A program made the position numbers and the translations under genes. Under the pieces are notes generated by a model, which was not told the origin of the DNA, did not search any database, and saw only the letters and a program-made list of their open reading frames with translations. DNA of 64,000 nucleotides from Streptomyces sp. NBC_01341 (GTDB lineage: Bacteria > Actinomycetota > Actinomycetes > Streptomycetales > Streptomycetaceae), in NCBI RefSeq assembly GCF_035946055.1, contig NZ_CP108364.1, positions 558,001 through 622,000 of the forward strand. The letters are read 5' to 3'. Below are positions 7,847-14,948 of the stretch, one piece after another. How positions within the stretch are numbered: position 1 is the first letter of the stretch; every line of letters starts with the position of its first letter.

Positions 7847-8320
7847 ATGACGCCACCACCCGCCGCCCCTGCTCCCGACCTGCCGGACGCCGACATGCTG
7901 CGCCTGGACCACCAGGTGTGCTTCTCGCTGCAGGCCGCCTCCCGCGCCTTCGGCGGCGTCTACCGGGAAGCCCTGAAGGAGTTGGGGCTCACCTATCCGC
8001 AGTACCTCGCGATGATGGTCCTGTGGGAGCGCGGACCGCTGCCGGTCAAGGCGATCGGTGAGCGGCTGCACCTGGATTCCGGCACGCTGTCACCTCTGCT
8101 GAAGCGCCTGGAAGCAGCCGGTCTCGTCAGACGCGAGCGCAGCGCCGAGGACGAACGCTCCGTGACGGTCCACCTCACCGACGCCGGCGTCCTCCTGCGC
8201 GAGCGGGCCCTGCCGGTCCCCCGGTCGATCCTGAGAGCCACGGGCCTGTCGGTGCAGGAGGTGCTCGCCCTGCAGGACACCCTGGGGCGGCTCACCGCAT
8301 CGCTCGGACGCGCGGGCTGA
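7847..8320 (+). CDS. ohrR: MarR-family peroxide-sensing repressor OhrR
   Basis: A 157-residue winged-helix repressor. The reactive cysteine of the OhrR group is Cys25 in LDHQVCFSLQAASR. The wHTH covers about residues 60-110 (VKAIGERLHLDSGTLSPLLK as recognition region, wing around RRERSAEDERSV). Oxidation of the cysteine by organic peroxide releases DNA and derepresses the divergent ohr gene. No second cysteine is present, so it is likely of the one-cysteine (Bacillus-type) class, which relies on an external thiol. Confidence 0.93.
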   Translation: MTPPPAAPAPDLPDADMLRLDHQVCFSLQAASRAFGGVYREALKELGLTYPQYLAMMVLWERGPLPVKAIGERLHLDSGTLSPLLKRLEAAGLVRRERSAEDERSVTVHLTDAGVLLRERALPVPRSILRATGLSVQEVLALQDTLGRLTASLGRAG

Positions 8321-8420
8321 CCCGGCTCGCGACGCCCTGGGGCCGGGACATCCGGGCAGCACTCGCCGGAGTTTCGCCTCCGAAATATGATGCAGGGACT
8401 ATCGCAACGCGGAGCGGCCC

Positions 8421-9245
8421 ATGAACCGGCGTCGAACTCCCCGGTCGGCGAGCGCCGAGGACCTGCTCAGCACCCTGCAGCATCTGACTGCCCGCGCCCG
8501 GCAGGAAGTGGAACTGCACCAGGCGCGCGTCGAGCTGGCGCAGGCCCTGCAGCGCAAGATGCTGCCCGCGACGCTTCCCTCCTTCCCCGGCCTCCGGACC
8601 GCCGCCCGCTACGCCCCCGCCCGCGACGGGCTGGACATCGGCGGCGACTGGTACGACGGATTCCTGCTCCCGGACGGGACACTCGGGCTCGCCATCGGCG
8701 ACGTCCAGGGGCATGACGTCGAGGCAGCCGCCTTCATGGGGCAGATCCGGATCGCCATGCGCGCCGTCGCCAGCTCGGCCCCCGATCCGGGAGAGGTCAT
8801 GCGTCGCACGAACGACCTGATCATGTCCATGGACTCCACACTCTTCGCCACCTGCTCGTTCCTCCGCCTCGACCCCGGAACCCGGGAACTGCGCAGCGCC
8901 CGCGCCGGCCACGTCGCCTGCGTGTGGGCGACCGCCGACGGCCGTTCGGGGATCACCGCGGACGCGGGGGGCCTCCCGCTGGGCATAGAGCCGCATCAGC
9001 ACTACCCCGTGACCCGGCGCGACCTGAATGTGGACGGCGCGTTCGTCCTGCTCACCGATGGGGTCGTCGAGGGCCCGTCACTGACGATCGACGCCGGCCT
9101 GGAACGCGTCAGGCGCCTGGTCAGCGACCACTCGCTCGCCGACGCCGAGGAGCTGGCGGACCGCGTGCTTCAGGCGGCCGAGTTCACCGGTCACGAGGAC
9201 GACGCCGCCGTCCTCGTACTGCGGCACGGCGCCGCCGCGGGCTGA
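8421..9245 (+). CDS. PP2C-type (SpoIIE/RsbU-like) serine/threonine phosphatase
   Basis: A 274-residue cytosolic phosphatase of the PPM family. A short coiled-coil-like N-terminus (about residues 10-45) precedes the SpoIIE domain. Metal-binding motifs are GLDIGGDWYDGF, AIGDVQGHD, the ARAGH strand and LLTDGVVEG, with a final GHEDDAAVLVL. These enzymes dephosphorylate anti-anti-sigma factors in partner-switching cascades. No sensor domain is fused, but the next gene encodes a MASE1 membrane sensor. The ATG has GGAG 6 bp upstream. Confidence 0.92.
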   Translation: MNRRRTPRSASAEDLLSTLQHLTARARQEVELHQARVELAQALQRKMLPATLPSFPGLRTAARYAPARDGLDIGGDWYDGFLLPDGTLGLAIGDVQGHDVEAAAFMGQIRIAMRAVASSAPDPGEVMRRTNDLIMSMDSTLFATCSFLRLDPGTRELRSARAGHVACVWATADGRSGITADAGGLPLGIEPHQHYPVTRRDLNVDGAFVLLTDGVVEGPSLTIDAGLERVRRLVSDHSLADAEELADRVLQAAEFTGHEDDAAVLVLRHGAAAG

Positions 9246-9303
9246 CTGCGTCGGCGACCGGACAGGGCGTGTCACGAGGGCCTGCCGCCGCGCGCGGTGT
9301 CTG

Positions 9304-10302
9304 ATGAGGTGCGTGATCCGCAGCGAGAAGACCAGACGCCGTGCCGTGATCGTCGCGCAGATGCTGGGCATCGCCGCCGTCTACTACGCGTCCGGACAGC
9401 TCGGACTGCTCCGCCAGGTCGAGGTGCAGAGCTCGGTGGTCACCCCGCTGTGGCCGCCGTCCGGAATCGCCGTCGCGGCCCTGCTGTATCTGGGTGCCCG
9501 CATCTGGCCCGGGATCGCCATCGGCGCCCTGGTCACGGTGCTCTCGATGAGCGACGGCCCCACTTTCTGGGGGGTCGCCGTCGCGGCGGGCAGCGCGCTG
9601 GCCCCGCTGTGCTCGTTCCTGGCGCTGCGCGCCGTGGGGTTCCGTCCGGAACTGGACCGCCTGCGCGACGGGGTGGCCCTCGTCTTCCTCGGCGCCCTCG
9701 GTGGCATGACCATCAGCGCCACGGTGGGCACGGGGGTCCAGTGGCTCAGTGGTGGTCTCCCCGTTGACCAGTTCTGGCAGGTCTGGTCGGCCTGGTGGGC
9801 GGGTGACGCGATGGGTGTGCTCACGGTCACCCCCCTGCTGCTGGTCCTGCGGAGAGTGCGCCGGCCCCGGCTGGGCGACAGGTGGACGGAGGCCACCGCA
9901 CTCGCGGTCGTGACGGTCGTGACGACGGTCGTCGCGACCATGAGCACGTTGTCCATGCTCTACCTCGTCTTTCCGGTGCTCATCTGGGCGGCCCTGCGTT
10001 TCCAGTTGCCCGGCAGCGCCCCGTGCGCACTCCTGATCTCCGTCGTGGCGATCATCGCCGGCACCGATTCGGCCGGGCCGTTCGCCCGTCATTCGGTGCT
10101 CGAGGTCATGTTCAACCTGTGCATCCTCAACGGCTGCGTGGCCCTCACCGCACTGTTGCTGGCCGCGATCGTCACGGAGCACAACAACATCCGGCACGAG
10201 ACGGAGGTCGCGTGCGAGGAGCTGGCCGCCCTCGTGGAGGAACTCGCACCGGGGCCCGCGAAGCAGGGCCGGCCGGGAGCGCCGCAGGGCGAGCCCGGCT
10301 GA
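9304..10302 (+). CDS. MASE1-domain integral membrane sensor
   Basis: A 332-residue protein with about eight hydrophobic helices, covering residues 15-300, that matches the MASE1 sensory domain (hallmarks TPLWPPSGIAVAALL and WWAGDAMGVLTVTPLLL). A short cytoplasmic helical tail follows. Unlike most MASE1 proteins it carries no kinase, GGDEF or phosphatase output domain. The PP2C gene ends 58 bp upstream and is the obvious candidate partner. The start is uncertain: the ATG at 9304 lacks a ribosome site, and the GTG at 9313 has GAGG close upstream. Confidence 0.82.
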   Translation: MRCVIRSEKTRRRAVIVAQMLGIAAVYYASGQLGLLRQVEVQSSVVTPLWPPSGIAVAALLYLGARIWPGIAIGALVTVLSMSDGPTFWGVAVAAGSALAPLCSFLALRAVGFRPELDRLRDGVALVFLGALGGMTISATVGTGVQWLSGGLPVDQFWQVWSAWWAGDAMGVLTVTPLLLVLRRVRRPRLGDRWTEATALAVVTVVTTVVATMSTLSMLYLVFPVLIWAALRFQLPGSAPCALLISVVAIIAGTDSAGPFARHSVLEVMFNLCILNGCVALTALLLAAIVTEHNNIRHETEVACEELAALVEELAPGPAKQGRPGAPQGEPG

Positions 10303-10312
10303 ACGCCGTCGG

Positions 10313-10327
10313 GGTTCCGCCGGAACC
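10313..10327. terminator. Short hairpin between convergent genes
   Basis: GGTTCC-GCC-GGAACC forms a 6-bp stem in the 25 bp between the convergent MASE1 and alditol oxidase genes. The stem is weak compared with other terminators in this window. Confidence 0.4.
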
Positions 10328-11617
10328 TCAGGTGGCGCGGGGGAAGTGGCGCGCCAGGAAATCGTTCCGGAACGTGCCGGCGGGGTCGAAACGGCCGGTC
10401 AGCCGCTCGAAGTCCGCATGATGGCCGTACAGCTCCCGCAGCGTGCCGGGCGGAGTCGTGAACACCTTGCCCCAGTGCGGCCTGGCCCGGTAGGGAGCGA
10501 GAGCTTCCTCGATGATCCCGAGGACGGGCGTCACCGCGGCGGTGTCCGGCACCCAGGTGAAGTGGAAGGCCACCGAGTCCCGGCCCTCGGCCGGACTGAG
10601 CCACAGATCGTCGCGGGCCACGGTACGTATCTCACCGATCTGGAGCAGATGCGAGAAGCGTTCCCGGACCCCGTCCAGGGCCTCGTAGGCCGCCACGGCG
10701 TCCTGCCGGTCGACGAAGTACTCGGACTGCAGTTCGTCGCCGTTGCTGGGGGTGAATTCGAGCCGGAAGTGGGGCAGGCGCGCGTGCCAGGGACCGGGGA
10801 CGCCCTGCTGCTGCGTGCAGTGTCCGGCTGCCATGCCGGGCACCGGATGCCTGGGACTGCCGGCGAGTTCCGCTCCGTGCCACGTCTGCGGGGCGGGGCG
10901 GGGCCCGTGGTCGTCGACCCGCCGCTTGAGCCACACCTGGTCGATGGCCCCGCCGTGCCATCCGGTGAACAGGCTGACGCTGTAGGCCTCGGACATCACC
11001 TCGTCGAACCGGCTCAGGAGCCCGTCCTGCGGGAGCCCTTCGTACACCCACTGCTGGACATCGAACGCGGGCACGAGGTCCAGGGTCAGGCGGGTCACCA
11101 CCCCCAGTGCTCCGAGAGAGACCACGGCGCCCGCGAAGTCGGCGTCTCCCCGCTCCAGGGAGACGAGGCTTCCGTCGGCGGTGACGAGTTCCAGCGCCTT
11201 CACCGCGCCGCCGAGGGCGCGGTTGCCCACCCCTGAGCCGTGTGTGCCGGTGGCGCATGCACCGGCCACGGAGATGTGGGGCAGCGAGCCCAGGTTGTGC
11301 AGGGCGAACCCGCTGCGGTGCAGATCGGCCGTGAGTTCCCCGAAGCGCAGCCCGGCGCTCACGGTCGCCGTCGCGGCGTCACCGTCGATCTCGACGGAAC
11401 GGGGCAGCCCTGCCACGGAGACGAGGTCGCCCGTGGTGTCGGCGACCGTGTTGAAGGAGTGGCCCGTGCCCAGCGCCCGCACCGTGGTTGCGGCGGCCAC
11501 GATGTCCTGGAGCTCGGCCACCGTGGCAGGTGTGTGCAGCCGCTTCGCGCCGAAGGTGATGTTGCCGGCCCAGTTGGTCTGCCGGGCTGCCGGGGCGTGC
11601 GCCGATTGGTCGATCAT
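10328..11617 (-). CDS. aldO: FAD-dependent alditol oxidase (AldO-like)
   Basis: A 429-residue VAO-type flavoprotein that oxidises the terminal CH-OH of polyols such as xylitol or sorbitol using oxygen, releasing hydrogen peroxide. The start NWAGNITF, the FAD-linking His53 in ALGTGHSF, the LPHISVAGACATGTHGSG pyrophosphate loop, the QVWLKRRV segment, and the C-terminal PHWGKVFT block all match what I recall of Streptomyces coelicolor AldO (418 residues). The ATG at 11617 lies directly after GGAGGC, so spacing is short. The longer frame upstream is not supported. No signal peptide is visible. Confidence 0.85.
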   Translation of the reverse strand: MIDQSAHAPAARQTNWAGNITFGAKRLHTPATVAELQDIVAAATTVRALGTGHSFNTVADTTGDLVSVAGLPRSVEIDGDAATATVSAGLRFGELTADLHRSGFALHNLGSLPHISVAGACATGTHGSGVGNRALGGAVKALELVTADGSLVSLERGDADFAGAVVSLGALGVVTRLTLDLVPAFDVQQWVYEGLPQDGLLSRFDEVMSEAYSVSLFTGWHGGAIDQVWLKRRVDDHGPRPAPQTWHGAELAGSPRHPVPGMAAGHCTQQQGVPGPWHARLPHFRLEFTPSNGDELQSEYFVDRQDAVAAYEALDGVRERFSHLLQIGEIRTVARDDLWLSPAEGRDSVAFHFTWVPDTAAVTPVLGIIEEALAPYRARPHWGKVFTTPPGTLRELYGHHADFERLTGRFDPAGTFRNDFLARHFPRAT

Positions 11618-11651
11618 GCCTCCGGAGCTTACGCTCCGCCGGTCGGGCGTC

Positions 11652-12455
11652 TCAGGGCTTGCGTCCGACGCCGCTGACCGCGTGACTCGGCCGCGGGTCC
11701 GTCCCCCGGCCCGGGTCGGGCCGCCACTCCGACGTCCGGACGACACCCGGCTCGACCATGTCCAGTCCGTGGAAGAACTCGGCGATCCGGGCCGGGCTCC
11801 GCAGGTGGTAGGAGCTCGCGGAACGGGCGTTGTACGCCTCGATCGCCCGCGCCATCGTGTCACTCGTGTCGGTGCCGTCGGCGAGGACGAGGTAGCTTCC
11901 GGACGGAAGTGCCGCCAGCAGGCGCCTGGCCAGGGCCCACGGATCCGCTTCGTCGGGCAGCTGTCCCATGATCCCGAGCAGTGTCAGGCCCACCGGTCTG
12001 CCGAGGTCGAGGGTCCTGGCCGATTCCCGCAGGACGAGGGCGGTGTCGCGTACGTCGGCGTCCACGTAGGCGCACGCGCCCTCAGGGGTGCTGGTCAGGA
12101 GCGCCCTGGCATGGGTCAGCACCAGCGGGTCGTTGTCGACGTAGACGACCCTCGACTCGGGGGCCATCCACTGCGCGACCTCGTGGGTGTTGTTCGCGGT
12201 GGGCAGGCCGGTTCCGATGTCGAGGAACTGCCGGACTCCCGCCTCGCCGGCCAGGTGGCGCACGGCGCGTGCGAGGAAGGCCCGCTGATCGCGCGCGATG
12301 CCCGCGATGCCGGGAAAGGCGTCGATGATCATCTCGCCGGCCTCGGCATCGGCGGGGTAGTTGTCCTTGCCGCCCAGCAGGTAGTTCCAGACGCGGGCGG
12401 AGTGCGCACGGTCCGTTTGCAGCCGGTCGGGGGACTGGTGTCGGTCATCGCTCAT
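11652..12455 (-). CDS. SAM-dependent methyltransferase, PF04672 (DUF574) family
   Basis: A 267-residue paralogue of the methyltransferase at 3762-4577. Shared hallmarks are WNYLLGGKDNYPADAEAG near residue 24, QFLDIGTGLPTANNTHEVAQ for SAM binding, the VVYVDNDPLVL strand, and the terminal SGVGRKP. Here the loop has the more canonical DIGTGLP. The substrate is unknown. The ATG has GAGGGG about 5 bp upstream. It is 34 bp upstream of aldO on the same strand, so the two may share a transcript. Confidence 0.88.
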   Translation of the reverse strand: MSDDRHQSPDRLQTDRAHSARVWNYLLGGKDNYPADAEAGEMIIDAFPGIAGIARDQRAFLARAVRHLAGEAGVRQFLDIGTGLPTANNTHEVAQWMAPESRVVYVDNDPLVLTHARALLTSTPEGACAYVDADVRDTALVLRESARTLDLGRPVGLTLLGIMGQLPDEADPWALARRLLAALPSGSYLVLADGTDTSDTMARAIEAYNARSASSYHLRSPARIAEFFHGLDMVEPGVVRTSEWRPDPGRGTDPRPSHAVSGVGRKP

Positions 12456-12516
12456 GTCGGCCCCTCACGCACACCTCGTCCGCGAGGAGCCGGTACGCGT
12501 CCGGGACAGCGGGCGG

Positions 12517-12654
12517 TCAGTACGGCAGGGGCCGGCCGGACGGTGTGCGCAGGTCGAGCGGGGGCGGCCCCGTGGGGGGCTGCGGACGGCGGACGATCTG
12601 GATGCGGCCCACGGCCACCACCTCCTCCAGGTAACCCGGTATGTGCCCAGCCAG
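12517..12654 (-). CDS. Possible small CDS with no standard start codon
   Basis: A minus-strand frame of about 45 codons ending in TGA at 12517 has strong GC-third-position bias and a convincing protein-like sequence (HIPGYLEEVVAVGRIQIVRR followed by a Pro-rich tail). No ATG, GTG or TTG lies at a suitable place. A CTG at 12654 follows AAGGG closely. It may be a real small protein with a rare start, or a gene remnant. The other 300 bp between the methyltransferase and the MT0933-like gene show nothing else. Confidence 0.3.
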   Translation of the reverse strand: MAGHIPGYLEEVVAVGRIQIVRRPQPPTGPPPLDLRTPSGRPLPY

Positions 12655-12771
12655 CGACCCTTCACACGTCGGGGCGCTCTCGGGACCGCGACGGCGGGCT
12701 CGCGGATGCGGGTAGGGCGATGTGCGGTGACCCTGGACGGGTGGGGGAAGCCGAGCCGAGGAGGACGCGCC

Positions 12772-12966
12772 ATGTCCGCGATGGACAAGATCAAGAAGAT
12801 GCTGAAGGGCCACGAGGACCAGGCCGGGAAGGGTGTCGACAAATCCGGCGACATGGTCGACGACCGGACCGGGGGCAAGTACGCCAAGCACGTCGACACC
12901 GGCCAGGACAAGCTCAATCAGCAGCTCGGCAGCGACGCCGACAGGGACAACCCGCCTCGTTCCTGA
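12772..12966 (+). CDS. MT0933-type antitoxin-like small protein
   Basis: A 64-residue highly charged protein matching the MT0933/Rv0909 antitoxin-like family (PF14013): MDKIKKMLKGHEDQAGKGVD, then the repeated KSGDMVDDRTGGKYAKHVDT block and a polar tail. In mycobacteria the member is annotated as an antitoxin. No toxin gene is adjacent here, and Streptomyces copies are widely found alone, so a toxin-antitoxin role is doubtful. GGAGG lies 7 bp before the ATG. A hairpin terminator follows. Confidence 0.85.
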   Translation: MSAMDKIKKMLKGHEDQAGKGVDKSGDMVDDRTGGKYAKHVDTGQDKLNQQLGSDADRDNPPRS

Positions 12967-12986
12967 TCCTTTCCCGACCGGCCCAG

Positions 12987-13016
12987 GCGCCGCCCGCTCC
13001 GGCAGGGCGGCGCTTT
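12987..13016 (+). terminator. Hairpin terminator after the MT0933-like gene
   Basis: A perfect 9-bp stem GCGCCGCCC/GGGCGGCGC with a 9-nt loop is followed directly by TTT, 20 bp after the stop codon. Confidence 0.75.
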
Positions 13017-13212
13017 CGCTGCCCGGCGATCCGCGATGCCGGGTCCGACGGCCGCCGGCATCACGGGGGGGGCGGGGCCGGCGGGTCCGCGCGAGCACGG
13101 AACCGGGAGCGGATCTCGAGCATGTGACCGGATTACTGTTATCGTCCCCGCCGCACAGCGTCTCCCGAGTGTGGGAAGTGACGGAACAGGACCCCGGAAG
13201 AGTGAGCACAGC

Positions 13213-14802
13213 ATGGGCGAGGCACGCGAGACGGCGTTGATCAAGGCGGCCCAGAAAGGGGACCCGCAGGCACAGGACGCGCTCGTCGCGTCCTACCTGC
13301 CGCTCGTCTACAACATCGTGGGCCGCGCGCTCAACGGGCACACCGATGTCGACGACGTGGTCCAGGAGAGCGTGCTGCGCATGCTCCACGGCCTGCCCTC
13401 ACTCCGCTCCCCCAAGAGCTTCCGGTCCTGGTTCGTGGCCATCACCATGAACGAGATACGCGGGCACTGGCGTCAGCGCAGGTCCGGGGACATATCCGCG
13501 GACCCCATGGAGGACGCCTACGACGTCGTCGACCCCGCCGCCGATTTCGTCGAGCTGACGATCGTCCGGCTGGGCCTGACGGGACAGCGCCGTGAGGCCG
13601 CCCAGGCAACCCGGTGGCTTGACGACGAGGACCGGGAGCTGGTGTCGCTCTGGTGGCTGGAGACGGCCGGCGAGCTGACCCGGGCCGAGGTCGCGTGCGC
13701 CCTCGACCTGTCACCCCAGCACACCGCTGTGCGCGTCCAGCGGATGAAGGAGCGGCTCGAGGCCGCCCGGGTCGTGGTCCGCGCCCTCACGGCCGAACCA
13801 CGCTGTGTCCTCCTCGAGGACCTCACGGCCCGGTGGGACGGAACACCGTCCGCCCTCTGGCGCAAGCGTCTGGCCCGTCACGCACGTGAGTGCACGGTGT
13901 GCGCGGGGCACCGGTCGGGCCTGGTTCCGGCGGAAGGTCTTCTGGTCGGGCTCGCGCTGGTGCCCGTGGCGGCGTCCGTCGCGGGCACCGCGGGCGACAC
14001 CCTGGCGACGGCCTTCCTGCCGGTGGCCGGGGCCACCGCCGTTTCGGGCCCCGGGCGGGCGGAACGGCGCCGGACCGGGGCGCGGCGGCGCCGGCGCACC
14101 ACCGTCGTCGCCGGGCTGGTGGCGGTCAGCGTGCTCGGGGCGGGCGGGGCGGCCGTCCACCTCTACACGGACGACGACGATGAAGGGCCGGCGACCGCCG
14201 TCTCCCCTCTCAGCGGCCCGTCCGATGCGGCCACGGCTCCGGAATCCCCTCCGGCTCCGCCCTCGCCGACGCCCTCGTCGGCCTCGCCGTCGCCGTCCCC
14301 GTCCGTGAAACCGTCCGCGTCCAGGAGCCGCAGCGCGTCGCCGACCCCCCGGAAGGTGCCGAAGCCGCGCACGCCGCCCTCCGCGCCCGCGGCCGCACCG
14401 AAGCCGCCCCCGGCCGCGCCCTCGGTCGCTGACGAGGTCATCGCGCTGGTCAACTCCGAGCGATCCAAGGCGGGTTGTTCGCCGGTGAGCAGCAACAGCA
14501 AGCTCACGACAGCCGCGTCCCGGCATTCGGCCGACATGGTGGCGCGGGACTACTTCTCCCACACCTCGCCGGACGGCACGGACCCGGGTGCCCGGATCAC
14601 CGCGGCAGGGTACCGGTGGAGCACGTACGGCGAGAACATCGCGAAGGGCCAGCAGACCCCGGAGGCGGTGATGGATGCCTGGATGAACAGCGAGGGGCAC
14701 CGGGCCAACATCCTCAACTGCGCCTTCAAGGAGATCGGGATCGGCAGGGAGGACTCGTCCGGGGGCCCGGTCTGGACACAGAACTTCGGTGCCGCACTCT
14801 GA
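13213..14802 (+). CDS. Membrane-tethered sigma-70-family factor with zinc motif and extracellular CAP domain
   Basis: A 529-residue fusion. Residues 20-95 form an ECF-type sigma region 2 (HTDVDDVVQESVLRMLHG), and about 130-190 form region 4 with the helix ACALDLSPQHTAVRVQRMKE. H223-x3-C227-x2-C230 then follows, the spacing of zinc-binding anti-sigma (ZAS) proteins. An arginine stretch and a single membrane helix lie at about 296-316. A Pro/Ser/Thr-rich linker spans 325-402, and a secreted CAP/SCP domain spans 403-529 with H438, E474 (YGENIA), E494 and H496. The topology would place the sigma part in the cytoplasm and CAP outside. It may be a self-inhibited sigma factor that responds to a wall signal. 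The start ATG lies within a stretch containing GGAAGAG. Confidence 0.88.
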   Translation: MGEARETALIKAAQKGDPQAQDALVASYLPLVYNIVGRALNGHTDVDDVVQESVLRMLHGLPSLRSPKSFRSWFVAITMNEIRGHWRQRRSGDISADPMEDAYDVVDPAADFVELTIVRLGLTGQRREAAQATRWLDDEDRELVSLWWLETAGELTRAEVACALDLSPQHTAVRVQRMKERLEAARVVVRALTAEPRCVLLEDLTARWDGTPSALWRKRLARHARECTVCAGHRSGLVPAEGLLVGLALVPVAASVAGTAGDTLATAFLPVAGATAVSGPGRAERRRTGARRRRRTTVVAGLVAVSVLGAGGAAVHLYTDDDDEGPATAVSPLSGPSDAATAPESPPAPPSPTPSSASPSPSPSVKPSASRSRSASPTPRKVPKPRTPPSAPAAAPKPPPAAPSVADEVIALVNSERSKAGCSPVSSNSKLTTAASRHSADMVARDYFSHTSPDGTDPGARITAAGYRWSTYGENIAKGQQTPEAVMDAWMNSEGHRANILNCAFKEIGIGREDSSGGPVWTQNFGAAL

Positions 14803-14948
14803 CGCGCAGCGTGCGACCGGGCGGCCGTCACGTGGCTGAAACGAGCGGGTAGCACCTCCGGCACCTGAAGGATCTACGCTGGGCGAGTGCCCAGGCCGAA
14901 GGCGTCCGCCGGCAGTACGACGTCTTGCCCTCGCACTCAGGAGACCGG

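Noticed and set aside
8501..9245. Possible fusion of the PP2C gene and the MASE1 gene by frameshift
   Set aside because: The PP2C frame ends with a normal stop codon after the complete domain, and the MASE1 frame starts independently 58 bp later; the gap has no coding bias.
12465..12917. A 150-codon minus-strand frame opposite the MT0933-like gene
   Set aside because: It lies antisense to a gene with an excellent ribosome site and a family match, and its sequence is Arg/Pro/Ser-rich.
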